Assembly (NCBI RefSeq): GCF_007830055.1
Contig: NZ_VLLE01000002.1
Location: 321,953-385,952, forward strand
DNA from: Lacibacter cauensis
GTDB lineage: Bacteria; Bacteroidota; Bacteroidia; Chitinophagales; Chitinophagaceae
Length of the DNA stretch: 64,000 nt
Reading direction: 5' to 3'
Shown: in pieces, positions 16,358 through 25,231 of the stretch
Numbering within the stretch: the first letter of the stretch is position 1
How the letters are laid out: each line of letters opens with the position of its first letter
Program-made: the position numbers and the translations under genes
Notes under the pieces: model-generated
What the model saw: only the letters and a program-made list of their open reading frames with translations
The model's database searches: none
Told to the model about the DNA's origin: nothing

Positions 16358-19333
16358 ATGAATAAAAGAACAGTATATCGTTTTTTAATTTTAATCAGTC
16401 TTATTACAGTTCAACAGGCTTTACTTGCGCAAAAGCAGGTAAAGCCTGTTCCTCCTTTATACAGTGAGAAAGGGAAGTTGATGTATACCCCTGATCAACT
16501 TGGAAATCGTATTCCTGATTTTTCATATTGCGGTTACAAAGCATCGGAACAACCGATACCGATGGTTGATGTGAAAGTTACTGTACCTGCAAAGCAAGGC
16601 GATGCAACAACACGTATACAGGCTGCCATTGACTATGTAAGCAAATTACCGCTTGATGCAAATGGTTTTCGTGGTGCGGTGTTATTATTGCCCGGCAGGC
16701 ATGAAGTGTTGGGGCAGCTGCGTATTACAACATCCGGTGTGGTGTTGCGTGGCAGTGGTATCAACAGCACAACCATTGTTGGTGCAGGAACCGGACGTTT
16801 AGCATTGATCAAGATTGTTGGGAAGAATACCCTTGCAAAAGAACTTACCGGTTTAAAAATTACGGATGCGTATGTGCCGGTAAACGCAATGAGTTTTCAT
16901 GTTGATCAGATCAATCTGAAAGATCACTCCAATAAAATTATAATCCGTCGACCTTCAACAGCCAACTGGATTAATTTACTCGGTACAGATCATTTCGGTG
17001 GAGGTATTACTGCATTGGGTTGGAAACCGGGCGAACGGGATTTGTATTTCGATCGTACCATTACAAAAGTGGAAGGCAACACGGTTTACATTGATGCACC
17101 AATCACCACAGCACTTGATACAAGCTATAGTGGAGCAACGGTTTCTTTTTACAATAACAATGGTCGTATTACGAATTGTGCTGTTGAAAATATCAAACTC
17201 ATTTCTACTTACGACAAAGCAAATCCAAAAGATGAAGACCATCGCTGGAATGCCATCAATCTTGAAAATGCAGAAGACTGCTGGGTAAGGCAAATCACGT
17301 TTCAGCATTTTGCTGGTAGTGCCGTGAGTGTATTGGAGACTTCAAAAAGAATTACGGTTGAAGATTGTATTTCATTAGCACCTGTTTCAGAAATTGGCGG
17401 ACAACGTCGATACACATTTTTAACTACCGGCCAGCAAACATTGTTTCAGCGTTGTTATGCCGAGTATGGTTATCACGATTTTGCTGTAGGATTTTGTGCA
17501 GCCGGCCCGAATGCATTTGTGCAATGCGAATCGGTTTTGCCATTCAGTTTCAGCGGAGCGATCGACAGCTGGGCAAGCGGTGTTTTGTTTGATGTGGTGA
17601 ATGTGGATGGGAATGCGTTGCGTTTTGGTAATCGAGGACAGGATGCAAATGGAGCAGGCTGGTCGGCAGCCAATAGTGTATTCTGGAATTGCAGTGCAGC
17701 ACGTATCGATTGTTACAAACCACCAACTGCACAAAACTGGGCATTCGGCAGCTGGAGCCAGTTTGCCGGCGATGGTTACTGGAATGAAAGTAATAATACC
17801 ATTACTCCAAGAAGTCTATACTATGCACAGTTGCGTGAACGCTTAAATAAAAATGTAGATGCGCAGGCGCAGATCATGGATGTACCAACAGAAGCAAGTA
17901 GTAGTCCATCTGTTGAAGTAGCACAGGTACTTACAAAAGAAGCAGCAAAGCCAAAGCAGCAATTAAAAGATTTAATTGCACAGGCATCAGCACGAAACAA
18001 AATTTCGATTGCATACAGTAATGTAAAATCGATCGATGAAATTGGTATACCGCAGAAAGTAAAACCAACGCTTGCGCCTGCTTTACAAATTAAAAACGGT
18101 GTATTGGTAAGAGGTGATGAATTGGTAACAGGTAAACGTTCCGGTGTACAGTGGTGGAGCGGTGGTTTACAGGCAAAAGATATTCAGCAATCGAAATGGC
18201 ATATCACACGATTTGTTCCGGGTCGCAGCGGAAAAGGTTTAACGGATAACCTTGACGAAGTGGTAACAGAAATGAAAGCAACGAATCATGTTGCAATCGA
18301 ACATAATTACGGATTGTGGTACGACAGGAGAAGAGATGATCACCAACGTGTACGCAGAATGGATGGCGAAGTATGGCCTCCGTTTTATGAATTGCCTTTT
18401 GCAAGGAGCGGAAAAGAAACAGCCTGGGATGGTTTGAGTAAATATGATTTAACGAAGTATAACTTGTTTTACTGGAGCCGGTTGAAACAGTTTGCTGATC
18501 TCGCCGATCAGAGTGGATTAGTGTTAATGCACCAGAATTATTTTCAGCACAACATTATTGAAGCAGGTGCACATTATGCCGATTTCCCCTGGCGTACGGC
18601 GAACAACATCAACAACACCGGGTTTAATGAGCCGGTGAATTATGCAGGTGATAAACGCATTTTCTATGCCGAACAGTTTTACGATCTGTCGAATCCTGTT
18701 CGTAAAGAGTTACATAAAAAATACATCCGTCAGTGTTTAGCCAACTTCAAAGACAATAACGGTGTCATTCAACTCATTGGTGAAGAATATACAGGGCCAT
18801 TGCATTTTGTAAAATTCTGGCTCGATGTAATTCGTGAATGGGAACAGGAAACAGGCAAGCATCCGTTAATTGCATTGAGTGTAACCAAAGATGTACAGGA
18901 TGCGATATTGGCATTGCCTGCTTATGCAGCAGTCGTTGATATCATCGATATCCGTTATTGGCATTACCAGGCCGATGGTACAGCCTATGCACCAAAGGGT
19001 GGAGAAAATTTAGCACCACGTCAGCATGCACGTTTACTCAAACCGAAGAAAACAAGTTTTGAGCAGGTGTATCGTGCCGTAAAAGAATACCGCACAAAAT
19101 ATCCAACCAAAGTAGTGATGTACAGTGGCGATAATTATCCGGAGTTTGGAATAGCTGTGTTGATGGCAGGAGGCAGTATGCCTGTGCTGCCTGAAACAAT
19201 TGATGCAGCAATTTTAAAAGCTGCTGCTGGTATGAAGCCCGTAGCAGCAACCAACGCCAACGAGTATGTACTGAGTGATGGGAAGAGCAGCATTATCTAT
19301 AATACAGAAACGAGAAAATTTGAAAGACGATAA
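16358..19333 (+). CDS. Secreted beta-helix protein fused to a DUF6298-like domain
   Basis: Start chosen at 16358, preceded by GAAAGGA and giving a clean signal peptide; the longer frame from 16331 adds nine residues. Residues about 50-500 form a pectate-lyase-superfamily beta-helix (AAIDYVSKLP, VLLLPGRHEV, GVVLRGSG). Residues about 570-980 are a second, probably TIM-barrel, region starting near GVQWWSGGLQ with acidic motifs IGEEYTGPLHF and YSGDNYPEFG. From memory this second part corresponds to DUF6298. The two halves suggest a bifunctional pectin enzyme, for example lyase plus glycosidase. It lies 50 bases after the PL1 gene. Activities are not established. Confidence 0.75.
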   Translation: MNKRTVYRFLILISLITVQQALLAQKQVKPVPPLYSEKGKLMYTPDQLGNRIPDFSYCGYKASEQPIPMVDVKVTVPAKQGDATTRIQAAIDYVSKLPLDANGFRGAVLLLPGRHEVLGQLRITTSGVVLRGSGINSTTIVGAGTGRLALIKIVGKNTLAKELTGLKITDAYVPVNAMSFHVDQINLKDHSNKIIIRRPSTANWINLLGTDHFGGGITALGWKPGERDLYFDRTITKVEGNTVYIDAPITTALDTSYSGATVSFYNNNGRITNCAVENIKLISTYDKANPKDEDHRWNAINLENAEDCWVRQITFQHFAGSAVSVLETSKRITVEDCISLAPVSEIGGQRRYTFLTTGQQTLFQRCYAEYGYHDFAVGFCAAGPNAFVQCESVLPFSFSGAIDSWASGVLFDVVNVDGNALRFGNRGQDANGAGWSAANSVFWNCSAARIDCYKPPTAQNWAFGSWSQFAGDGYWNESNNTITPRSLYYAQLRERLNKNVDAQAQIMDVPTEASSSPSVEVAQVLTKEAAKPKQQLKDLIAQASARNKISIAYSNVKSIDEIGIPQKVKPTLAPALQIKNGVLVRGDELVTGKRSGVQWWSGGLQAKDIQQSKWHITRFVPGRSGKGLTDNLDEVVTEMKATNHVAIEHNYGLWYDRRRDDHQRVRRMDGEVWPPFYELPFARSGKETAWDGLSKYDLTKYNLFYWSRLKQFADLADQSGLVLMHQNYFQHNIIEAGAHYADFPWRTANNINNTGFNEPVNYAGDKRIFYAEQFYDLSNPVRKELHKKYIRQCLANFKDNNGVIQLIGEEYTGPLHFVKFWLDVIREWEQETGKHPLIALSVTKDVQDAILALPAYAAVVDIIDIRYWHYQADGTAYAPKGGENLAPRQHARLLKPKKTSFEQVYRAVKEYRTKYPTKVVMYSGDNYPEFGIAVLMAGGSMPVLPETIDAAILKAAAGMKPVAATNANEYVLSDGKSSIIYNTETRKFERR

Positions 19334-19336
19334 GTG

Positions 19337-20707
19337 ATGAAAAACAGATTGACAGTTTTGTTTTTAGTATTTGCCTTGTTTGCAAACGCACAGGTGAAGC
19401 AACTCAAAGTTTCGGCCAATAAACGCTTTTTTCAAACAGTTGATGGTAAACCTTTCTTCTGGATTGGAGATACCGGCTGGTTGTTGTTTGTAAAATGCAG
19501 CAGGGAAGATGCCATCCGTTATCTCGAAACAAGAAAGCAACAAGGCTTTAATGTGGTGCAGGTAATGGTGCTGCATGATCTAAACAATACGAAAAACGTG
19601 TATGGCGATTTTGCATTGATCAACGAGGATGCATCAAAGCCGAATGTTACTCCCGGAAATAATTTCGCCGATACTGCTGCTTATGATTATTGGGATCATG
19701 TTGATTTTATTGTGGACGAAGCAGCGAAGCGTGGCATTTATATGGCAATGGTTCCGGTGTGGGGCAGCAATGTAAAAGCCGGTAAAGTAAATGCACAACA
19801 GGGTGAAGTGTATGCAAAGTTTTTAGCCAATCGTTATAAAAACCGAACAAACATTATTTGGTTGAATGGTGGTGATGTGCGGGGAACAGAAGGAATGGAA
19901 GTGTGGAAAGTGATTGGTCCCACCTTGAAGAAATACGATCCGAAACATTTGGTTACCTATCATCCACGTGGACGTACTTCATCAAGCGATTGGTTTCATA
20001 ACGAAGCATGGCTTGATTTTAATCTGTTTCAAAGCGGTCATAAAGATTATGCACAGGATACCAGCAGCAACGAAACCAATCATTATGGTGAAGACAACTG
20101 GAAGTTTATTGCTGTTGATTACAACTTAAAACCGGTGAAGCCAACATTGGATGGTGAACCATCGTATGAAAATATTCCGCATGGTTTGCACGATAGTTTG
20201 CAGCCTCGCTGGACAGCTGGCGATCTGCGTCGCTACGCCTACTGGAGTGTGTTTGCAGGTGGTGCAGGTTTTACTTATGGTGAAAACGCAACGATGCAGT
20301 TTAATAAGATGGGCGACTGGACAGCGAACTATGGTGTAACCATGAACTGGAAGCAGGCGCTTCTATCACCAGGTGCAACACAAATGGTTCATTTGAAAAA
20401 ACTCATGTTAAGTAAATCGTATTACGATCGTGTGCCTGCACAGGAATTGGTGGTTGACAGTGGTGAACGTTACAATCGTGTTGCTGCAACAAGAGCAACT
20501 AACTATGCGATGTTCTATGTTTATAATGGAAGAGATTTTAAAATAGATGTATCGAAGCTGAAGTTTGTGCCAACGAAAGCAAACTGGTTTAATCCGGCTA
20601 CAGGCAAACAGCAACTTGTTGAAGGATATAAAAAAGGTACAACCAGTTTCGATCCTCCCGGTGAACAGAAAGATGGGAATGATTGGGTATTGATTTTAGA
20701 GAAATAG
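19337..20707 (+). CDS. Secreted GH140-like apiosidase (DUF4038 family)
   Basis: Predicted TIM-barrel glycosidase; the characterised GH140 enzyme (BT1012 of B. thetaiotaomicron) removes apiose-linked chains from RG-II. Signal peptide about residues 1-20 (ALFANAQ). The family opening DGKPFFWIGDTGWLLF is near 35-50. Candidate catalytic residues are D180 in WLNGGD and E274 in LDGEPSYE; their spacing of 94 is close to that I recall for BT1012. The C-terminal Ig-like domain has GRDFKIDVSKL and WFNPATGK. It begins right at the end of the preceding gene, with an optional GTG at 19334, so it is co-transcribed. Linkage to apiose is inferred from family and context. Confidence 0.8.
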   Translation: MKNRLTVLFLVFALFANAQVKQLKVSANKRFFQTVDGKPFFWIGDTGWLLFVKCSREDAIRYLETRKQQGFNVVQVMVLHDLNNTKNVYGDFALINEDASKPNVTPGNNFADTAAYDYWDHVDFIVDEAAKRGIYMAMVPVWGSNVKAGKVNAQQGEVYAKFLANRYKNRTNIIWLNGGDVRGTEGMEVWKVIGPTLKKYDPKHLVTYHPRGRTSSSDWFHNEAWLDFNLFQSGHKDYAQDTSSNETNHYGEDNWKFIAVDYNLKPVKPTLDGEPSYENIPHGLHDSLQPRWTAGDLRRYAYWSVFAGGAGFTYGENATMQFNKMGDWTANYGVTMNWKQALLSPGATQMVHLKKLMLSKSYYDRVPAQELVVDSGERYNRVAATRATNYAMFYVYNGRDFKIDVSKLKFVPTKANWFNPATGKQQLVEGYKKGTTSFDPPGEQKDGNDWVLILEK

Positions 20708-20710
20708 GCC

Positions 20711-21631
20711 ATGCATAGGAAATTATTAATTATTAATTGTTCATTATTAATTCTGCTGGCTTCTTGCAGTAGCAAAGCTTACCTGTTCACTTCCTTTCAC
20801 GAACCGGCCGATGCGGGTTTACGGATGCTATACAGTTATGATGGAAAAAACTGGACGGATTTAGATACAGTTCTTTTACAGCCGAAAGTGGGTAATCAAA
20901 AAGTAATGCGTGATCCCAGCATGCTGCAAGGGCCTGATGGTACTTTTCATTTAGTGTGGACCAGCAGCTGGCGTGGCGATCTGGGTTTTGGTTATGCTTC
21001 ATCGAAAGATCTGTTGCACTGGAGTGAGCAACAATTTATTCCGGTAATGAAGAATGAACCAACAACGGTGAATGTGTGGGCGCCTGAATTATTTTATGAT
21101 GATGAAGCAAAGCAATACATCATCATTTGGGCCAGTTGTATTCCGGGGCGTTTTGAACGGGGTATTGAAGAAGACAGCAACAATCACCGTATGTACGTAA
21201 CAACAACAACTGATTTTAAAACATTCAGCGATACAAAATTATTTCTCGATCCGAAGTTCAGTGTAATTGATGCGGTGATTGTAAAGCGAAAAAAGAATGA
21301 CTATATATTGGTGCTGAAAGATAATACCAGGCCTGAGCGGAATATTAAAGTGGAATTTGGCAAATCGCCGCTTGGTCCGTGGACAAATATTTCAAAACCA
21401 TTCTCCGTCAATTTCACCGAAGGACCTTCGGTAGTAAAGCTGAAAGATGAATGGCTGATCTATTTCGATTCGTACCAAAAGAAAATTTACGAAGCAGTTG
21501 CAACGAAAGACTTTGTGAAGTTTGAAAATGTAACGACAAAAGTAAAAGTACCGGAAGGACATAAACATGGAACAATTGTTCCCGTGAAGAAGAAAACAGT
21601 AAAGCAATTAATAAAGAAAACAGGCCACTAA
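20711..21631 (+). CDS. Lipoprotein glycosidase, GH43-like five-bladed propeller
   Basis: Predicted surface or periplasmic exo-glycosidase, such as an alpha-L-arabinofuranosidase. The GH43 triad is visible: D68 in RDPSM, D187 in VIDAVIV and E237 in TEGPSVVK. The lipobox LASC places the lipidated cysteine at residue 19. The signal peptide MHRKLLIINCSLLILLASC is encoded by an AT-rich ATTAATT repeat (20720-20752) of a kind found between genes. It begins four bases after the GH140-like stop. Its C-terminus KKTGH ends inside a palindromic repeat. At 306 residues it is a short single-domain member. Confidence 0.82.
   Translation: MHRKLLIINCSLLILLASCSSKAYLFTSFHEPADAGLRMLYSYDGKNWTDLDTVLLQPKVGNQKVMRDPSMLQGPDGTFHLVWTSSWRGDLGFGYASSKDLLHWSEQQFIPVMKNEPTTVNVWAPELFYDDEAKQYIIIWASCIPGRFERGIEEDSNNHRMYVTTTTDFKTFSDTKLFLDPKFSVIDAVIVKRKKNDYILVLKDNTRPERNIKVEFGKSPLGPWTNISKPFSVNFTEGPSVVKLKDEWLIYFDSYQKKIYEAVATKDFVKFENVTTKVKVPEGHKHGTIVPVKKKTVKQLIKKTGH
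20720..20752. repeat. AT-rich ATTAATT repeat encoding a lipoprotein signal
   Basis: The stretch reads as tandem ATTATTAATT and TGTTCATT units and codes for the hydrophobic core LLIINCSLLIL of the GH43-like lipoprotein. Repeats of this kind are common between genes in Bacteroidota. Here the translated frame supplies the export signal. Confidence 0.6.
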
Positions 21632-21684
21632 GGCACAAAGACAGAAAGCAGCACAAAGTCTTAGAGCCTTTGTGACTTCGTGGC
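21624..21684. repeat. Palindromic repeat, CCAC(G/T)AAG family, inverted pair
   Basis: GCCACTAAGGCACAAAG at the left end and CTTTGTGACTTCGTGGC at the right end are inverted copies matching at 15 of 17 positions. Together they make a 61-base hairpin-capable element. Its left end provides the stop codon of the GH43-like gene and its right end lies 10 bases before the next ATG. Confidence 0.85.
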
Positions 21685-21694
21685 AAATAATAAA

Positions 21695-23521
21695 ATGAGA
21701 TTTAGAAATACATTTATCGTTGGCTCAATACTCCTTGCTTCAGCATTGCAGGCGCAGGACACAGTTCGATATTCAGGTACAACCTTGTCGAACGTGGATT
21801 ATCATCACGGGCAATTATCGCCGGCTGTTGGTGTGCACAATATTCAAACCATGCGGGCGAATCGTGCAGATACCGGTGCAATATCATGGACCTACAATCA
21901 TGCACCCATGCTGGCGTACTGGAATAATACTTTTTACCTTGAATATTTAAGTGATCCTGTTGGTGAACATATTCCTCCCGGCCAAACATTGTTGCAAACA
22001 TCAAAAGATGGTTACAGCTGGAGCAATCCGGTTGTGATCTTTCCGCCTTACAAAGTACCCGATGGTTTTGTAAAGCCCGGCAAAACAGATACTGCAAAGA
22101 ATGCGTATGCTGTTATGCATCAACGGATGGGCTTTTATACATCCAAGTCGAAGCGTTTGTTTGCATTGGCGTTTTATGGAATTGTTTTGGGTCAAAAAGA
22201 TGATCCGAATGATGGGAATGGTATTGGCCGTGTGATTCGTGAAATAAAAGCAGATGGAAGTTTCGGCCCGATCTATTTTCTGCGGTACAATCATTCCTTT
22301 AATGAAAAGAATACGATCTATCCGTTTTACAAATCATCGAAGGACAAAGGATTGATCGCAGCGTGTGATGAAATTCTGAGTACACCCTTATTAATGATGC
22401 AGACAGTAGAAGAGGCTGATCGGAACGATCCCTTGATTCCGCTGCAGAAAGATTTTAAAGCATTCAACTATTATCATTTAGCCAATGGAAATGTAGTAGC
22501 GCTCTGGAAATATTCGTTGACCAGCATTAGTAAAGATGAAGGGAAGACCTGGCAATACAATCCAACAAGAGCACCCGGGTTCGTGAATGCCAATGCCAAG
22601 ATATGGGGACAACGCACAACTGATGGTAAATATGCAACAGTATATAATCCTTCTGAATTTCGCTGGCCGTTGGCCATTAGTGTAAGTGATGATGGATTGA
22701 ATTATAGAAATCTGTTGCTGGTAAATGGAGAGATCACTTCCATGCGTTATGGTGGTGCCTACAAAAGTTATGGTCCGCAATATGTGCGTGGTATCCAGGA
22801 AATGGATGGGAAACCTGCCGATGGAAACATGTGGGTAACCTACAGCATGAACAAAGAAGATATGTGGGTGAGCAGGATTGCAGTTCCGGTAAAACAAAAA
22901 GTAGCAGCACCTGTCAACGATGTATTCAATAATTTCCCCGCAGGCAAAGAACTCAACGAATGGAATCTCTATAGTCCGCTTTGGTGTAGAACAGTTATTG
23001 AACAGCACAACAATCAAAAAGTATTGGCACTGCACGACAGTGATCCGTTCGATTATGCAAAAGCAGAACGCATTTTTCCTGAATCGAAAAATGTGGTGAT
23101 TGAATTTACGATTACAGCCAATCAAACAAACACCGGTAGCCTGGAAGTTGAATTGCTGGATAAAAAAGGGATGGCGACACTCCGCATAATGCTTGATTCA
23201 ACAGGAAGTATTTTAACCAAGCAGGGGTATCGTAACAAAAGCCTGGGCAAATACAATGCGGGTGAACAACTCCATTTCAAAGTTGAGTTGAATACCTCAA
23301 CACGTTTTTATACGGTGACCATCAACAATGGCAAACCGAATCTGAATGTATTCTTCCAGCCGGTTGAATCTGTAGAACGATTGTCGTTCAGAACAGGATC
23401 TGTGCGTCGTTTCCCCAATGCAGATACGCCAACCGACCAGGATTACGATCTGCCCGGTGCAGATGCTAAGGCGAAAGAAGCGATTTATTTTATTCATTCA
23501 GTAAAAACAAGTAGTCTGTGA
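21695..23521 (+). CDS. Secreted beta-propeller glycosidase, GH143/sialidase-like candidate
   Basis: Start at ATG 21695 gives a proper signal peptide ending LQAQ; an upstream GTG at 21680 lies in a repeat. The first 420 residues are a beta-propeller with sialidase-like elements (SKDGYSWSNPVVIF, SISKDEGKTWQYN, SVSDDGLNYRN). The rest is a beta-sandwich domain resembling laminin-G-type modules (KVELNTSTRFYTVTINNG). The next gene overlaps it and encodes an (alpha/alpha)6 glycosidase. That propeller-then-barrel order recalls BT1020 of the RG-II system, where GH143 (Dha hydrolase) and GH142 are one protein. GH143 is my best guess; GH145-like or another BNR-type hydrolase is possible. Confidence 0.6.
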   Translation: MRFRNTFIVGSILLASALQAQDTVRYSGTTLSNVDYHHGQLSPAVGVHNIQTMRANRADTGAISWTYNHAPMLAYWNNTFYLEYLSDPVGEHIPPGQTLLQTSKDGYSWSNPVVIFPPYKVPDGFVKPGKTDTAKNAYAVMHQRMGFYTSKSKRLFALAFYGIVLGQKDDPNDGNGIGRVIREIKADGSFGPIYFLRYNHSFNEKNTIYPFYKSSKDKGLIAACDEILSTPLLMMQTVEEADRNDPLIPLQKDFKAFNYYHLANGNVVALWKYSLTSISKDEGKTWQYNPTRAPGFVNANAKIWGQRTTDGKYATVYNPSEFRWPLAISVSDDGLNYRNLLLVNGEITSMRYGGAYKSYGPQYVRGIQEMDGKPADGNMWVTYSMNKEDMWVSRIAVPVKQKVAAPVNDVFNNFPAGKELNEWNLYSPLWCRTVIEQHNNQKVLALHDSDPFDYAKAERIFPESKNVVIEFTITANQTNTGSLEVELLDKKGMATLRIMLDSTGSILTKQGYRNKSLGKYNAGEQLHFKVELNTSTRFYTVTINNGKPNLNVFFQPVESVERLSFRTGSVRRFPNADTPTDQDYDLPGADAKAKEAIYFIHSVKTSSL

Positions 23522-25119
23522 TGCTTGGAATGAATTTTATAAGAGTAATGATCTCGCAGCGTTCGCAGCGTAACCGCAGCGATCGCAGCGTGAAACTGTT
23601 TTTTCTTTGTGCCTTTGTGACTTTGTGGCAATCTTCTTCTGCACAACAAAAGCCATTGATATTAAAACAGGACCAGTTCAAACACTACGTTGATTATTTC
23701 AATACAATGGAAGAACCGAATATTGAGCAGGCCATTCCCAATGTAAAAAGCTGGGAGTGGATGAAAAAAAATATTCCGTTGTTTGAATGTCCGCAACAGA
23801 ATTTTGAAGAGATTTTTTACTACCGCTGGTGGACCTTACGTAAGCACATCAAGAAAACAGAAAAAGGATTTGTGTTTACCGAGTTTTTGGTGCAACGCAG
23901 TTATGCGGATAAATACAATCTCATCTCCAGTGGTCTAGGTCATCATATTTATGAGTCAAGATGGCTGCATGATAAAGCCTACATGGATAACAACCTGCAG
24001 GTGTGGTATCGGGGCAACGATGGTAAGCCGTTAAAGAAACTGCGTTTTTATAGCGGCTGGAATGAAGATGCTATTTATAATCGTTTCCTGGTGAATGGCG
24101 ATAAAAATTTTATGCTTGATCTGTTACCTGATCTGCTAACCAACTATGCAGCATGGGAAGCCGAACGGAAAAGAGCAGATGGTTTGTTCTGGCAGTATGA
24201 TGTTCGTGATGCTATGGAAGAAACCATCAGCGGTGGCCGGACGGAAAAAAATCCACGGCCTTCCATCAACGGCTATATGTTCGGTAATGCCAAAGCCATT
24301 GCAGCAATGGCAGCAATGAAAGGCGATGCAGACGTTGTTGCTTTGTACAACCGTAAAGCCGATTCGTTAAAACAGCTTACCCAAGCCAAACTCTGGAACA
24401 GCAAGCACACCTTCTTTGAAGTGTTGAAAGAGAAAGGAGATACGGCGGCGAATGTAAAAGAAGAGATCGGGTTTATTCCCTGGTATTTCAATTTGCCTGA
24501 TACGCAATACAGCAAAGCATGGCAAAGCCTGATTGACACGAAAACATTTTGTGCGCCATTTGGTATCACCACTGCCGATCGCAGTCATCCTGAATTTCGC
24601 ACACATGGTTGCTGCAAATGCGAATGGGATGGTGCGGTATGGCCGTTTGCAACAGCACAAACATTAACAGGCATGGCCAACCTGCTGAATAATTACCAGC
24701 AGGATTATTTGGCTGACAGTAATTATTTCAGTTTGTTGAATACGTATGTTGAATCGCAGTACTACCGTGGCCGTCCGTATATCGGTGAATACCTGGATGA
24801 GAAAACGGGCTATTGGTTGAAGGGTGATGAGGAACGCAGTCGCTATTACAATCATTCTACATTCAATGATCTCATCATCAGTGGATTGGTTGGTCTGCGC
24901 CCAAGAGCGGATAATACCATTGAAGTAAATCCTTTATTGCCGGATAATAAATGGAATTGGTTCTGTCTCGACAATGTGTTGTATCACGGCAAGATTGTTA
25001 CAATTGTTTGGGATAAGGACGGATTAAAATATAAAAAGGGAAAAGGATTAAGTGTGTGGGTGAATGGAAAGAAAGTGGCTTCGTCGTTGAAGCTGGAAAA
25101 AATTACAGGTAAAATGTGA
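23521..25119 (+). CDS. Secreted six-hairpin glycosidase, MGH1/GH63-like, GH142 candidate
   Basis: An (alpha/alpha)6-barrel glycosidase with GWNEDAIYNRFL, LFWQYDVRDAMEETISGG, CKCEWDGAVWPFATAQTL and a C-terminal IEVNPLLPDNKWNWF strand, as in mannosylglycerate-hydrolase-like enzymes. The ATG at 23521 overlaps the previous stop (TGATG), indicating translational coupling; ATG 23548 gives a shorter signal peptide. The signal sequence (RSQRNRSDRSVK, then LFFLCAFVTLW) is encoded by two dispersed repeats. Position after a propeller gene suggests the counterpart of the GH142 part of BT1020, a beta-L-arabinofuranosidase acting on the Araf-Dha side chain of RG-II. The fold call is good and the family number is inference. 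Confidence 0.65.
   Translation: MLGMNFIRVMISQRSQRNRSDRSVKLFFLCAFVTLWQSSSAQQKPLILKQDQFKHYVDYFNTMEEPNIEQAIPNVKSWEWMKKNIPLFECPQQNFEEIFYYRWWTLRKHIKKTEKGFVFTEFLVQRSYADKYNLISSGLGHHIYESRWLHDKAYMDNNLQVWYRGNDGKPLKKLRFYSGWNEDAIYNRFLVNGDKNFMLDLLPDLLTNYAAWEAERKRADGLFWQYDVRDAMEETISGGRTEKNPRPSINGYMFGNAKAIAAMAAMKGDADVVALYNRKADSLKQLTQAKLWNSKHTFFEVLKEKGDTAANVKEEIGFIPWYFNLPDTQYSKAWQSLIDTKTFCAPFGITTADRSHPEFRTHGCCKCEWDGAVWPFATAQTLTGMANLLNNYQQDYLADSNYFSLLNTYVESQYYRGRPYIGEYLDEKTGYWLKGDEERSRYYNHSTFNDLIISGLVGLRPRADNTIEVNPLLPDNKWNWFCLDNVLYHGKIVTIVWDKDGLKYKKGKGLSVWVNGKKVASSLKLEKITGKM
23553..23630. repeat. CGCAGCG tandem repeat plus TTTGTG repeat inside a signal peptide
   Basis: CGCAGCG units recur four times between 23555 and 23590 (CTCGCAGCGTTCGCAGCGTAA, then CCGCAGCGATCGCAGCGTG). 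CTTTGTGCCTTTGTGACTTTGTGGC follows at 23605-23629 and is the inverted form of the CCAC(G/T)AAG repeat family found between genes here. All of it is translated as the basic and hydrophobic parts of a signal peptide. Confidence 0.75.
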
Positions 25120-25231
25120 ATGGTCAATGGTCAATTGTGAATTTAATACAGTCAACTTTATAAGCAGCAAGATGTTCAAGTACATTCTTGCTATTGCCTT
25201 TTTCATTCACCATTCACTATTCACCATTCAC
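25117..25231. repeat. Inverted GTGAATGGTCAATGG / CATTCACCATTCAC repeat
   Basis: Short tandem units (TGAATGGTCAATGGTCAATTG) lie at 25118-25138 around the end of the six-hairpin gene. The inverse-sense units (CATTCACCATTCACTATTCAC) lie at 25204-25231. The right part is translated as the hydrophobic core FIHHSLFTIHL of the next protein's signal peptide. Left and right halves flank about 60 bases of non-repeat sequence including the start codon. Confidence 0.65.

Noticed and set aside
22478-23125. 215-codon open frame on the minus strand
   Set aside because: It is antisense to the beta-propeller gene, with no signal, domain or start context; coding shadow.
23553-23630. CRISPR-like array from the CGCAGCG units
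   Set aside because: The units are 7-10 bases, with no regular spacers and no cas genes; the region is translated as a signal peptide.
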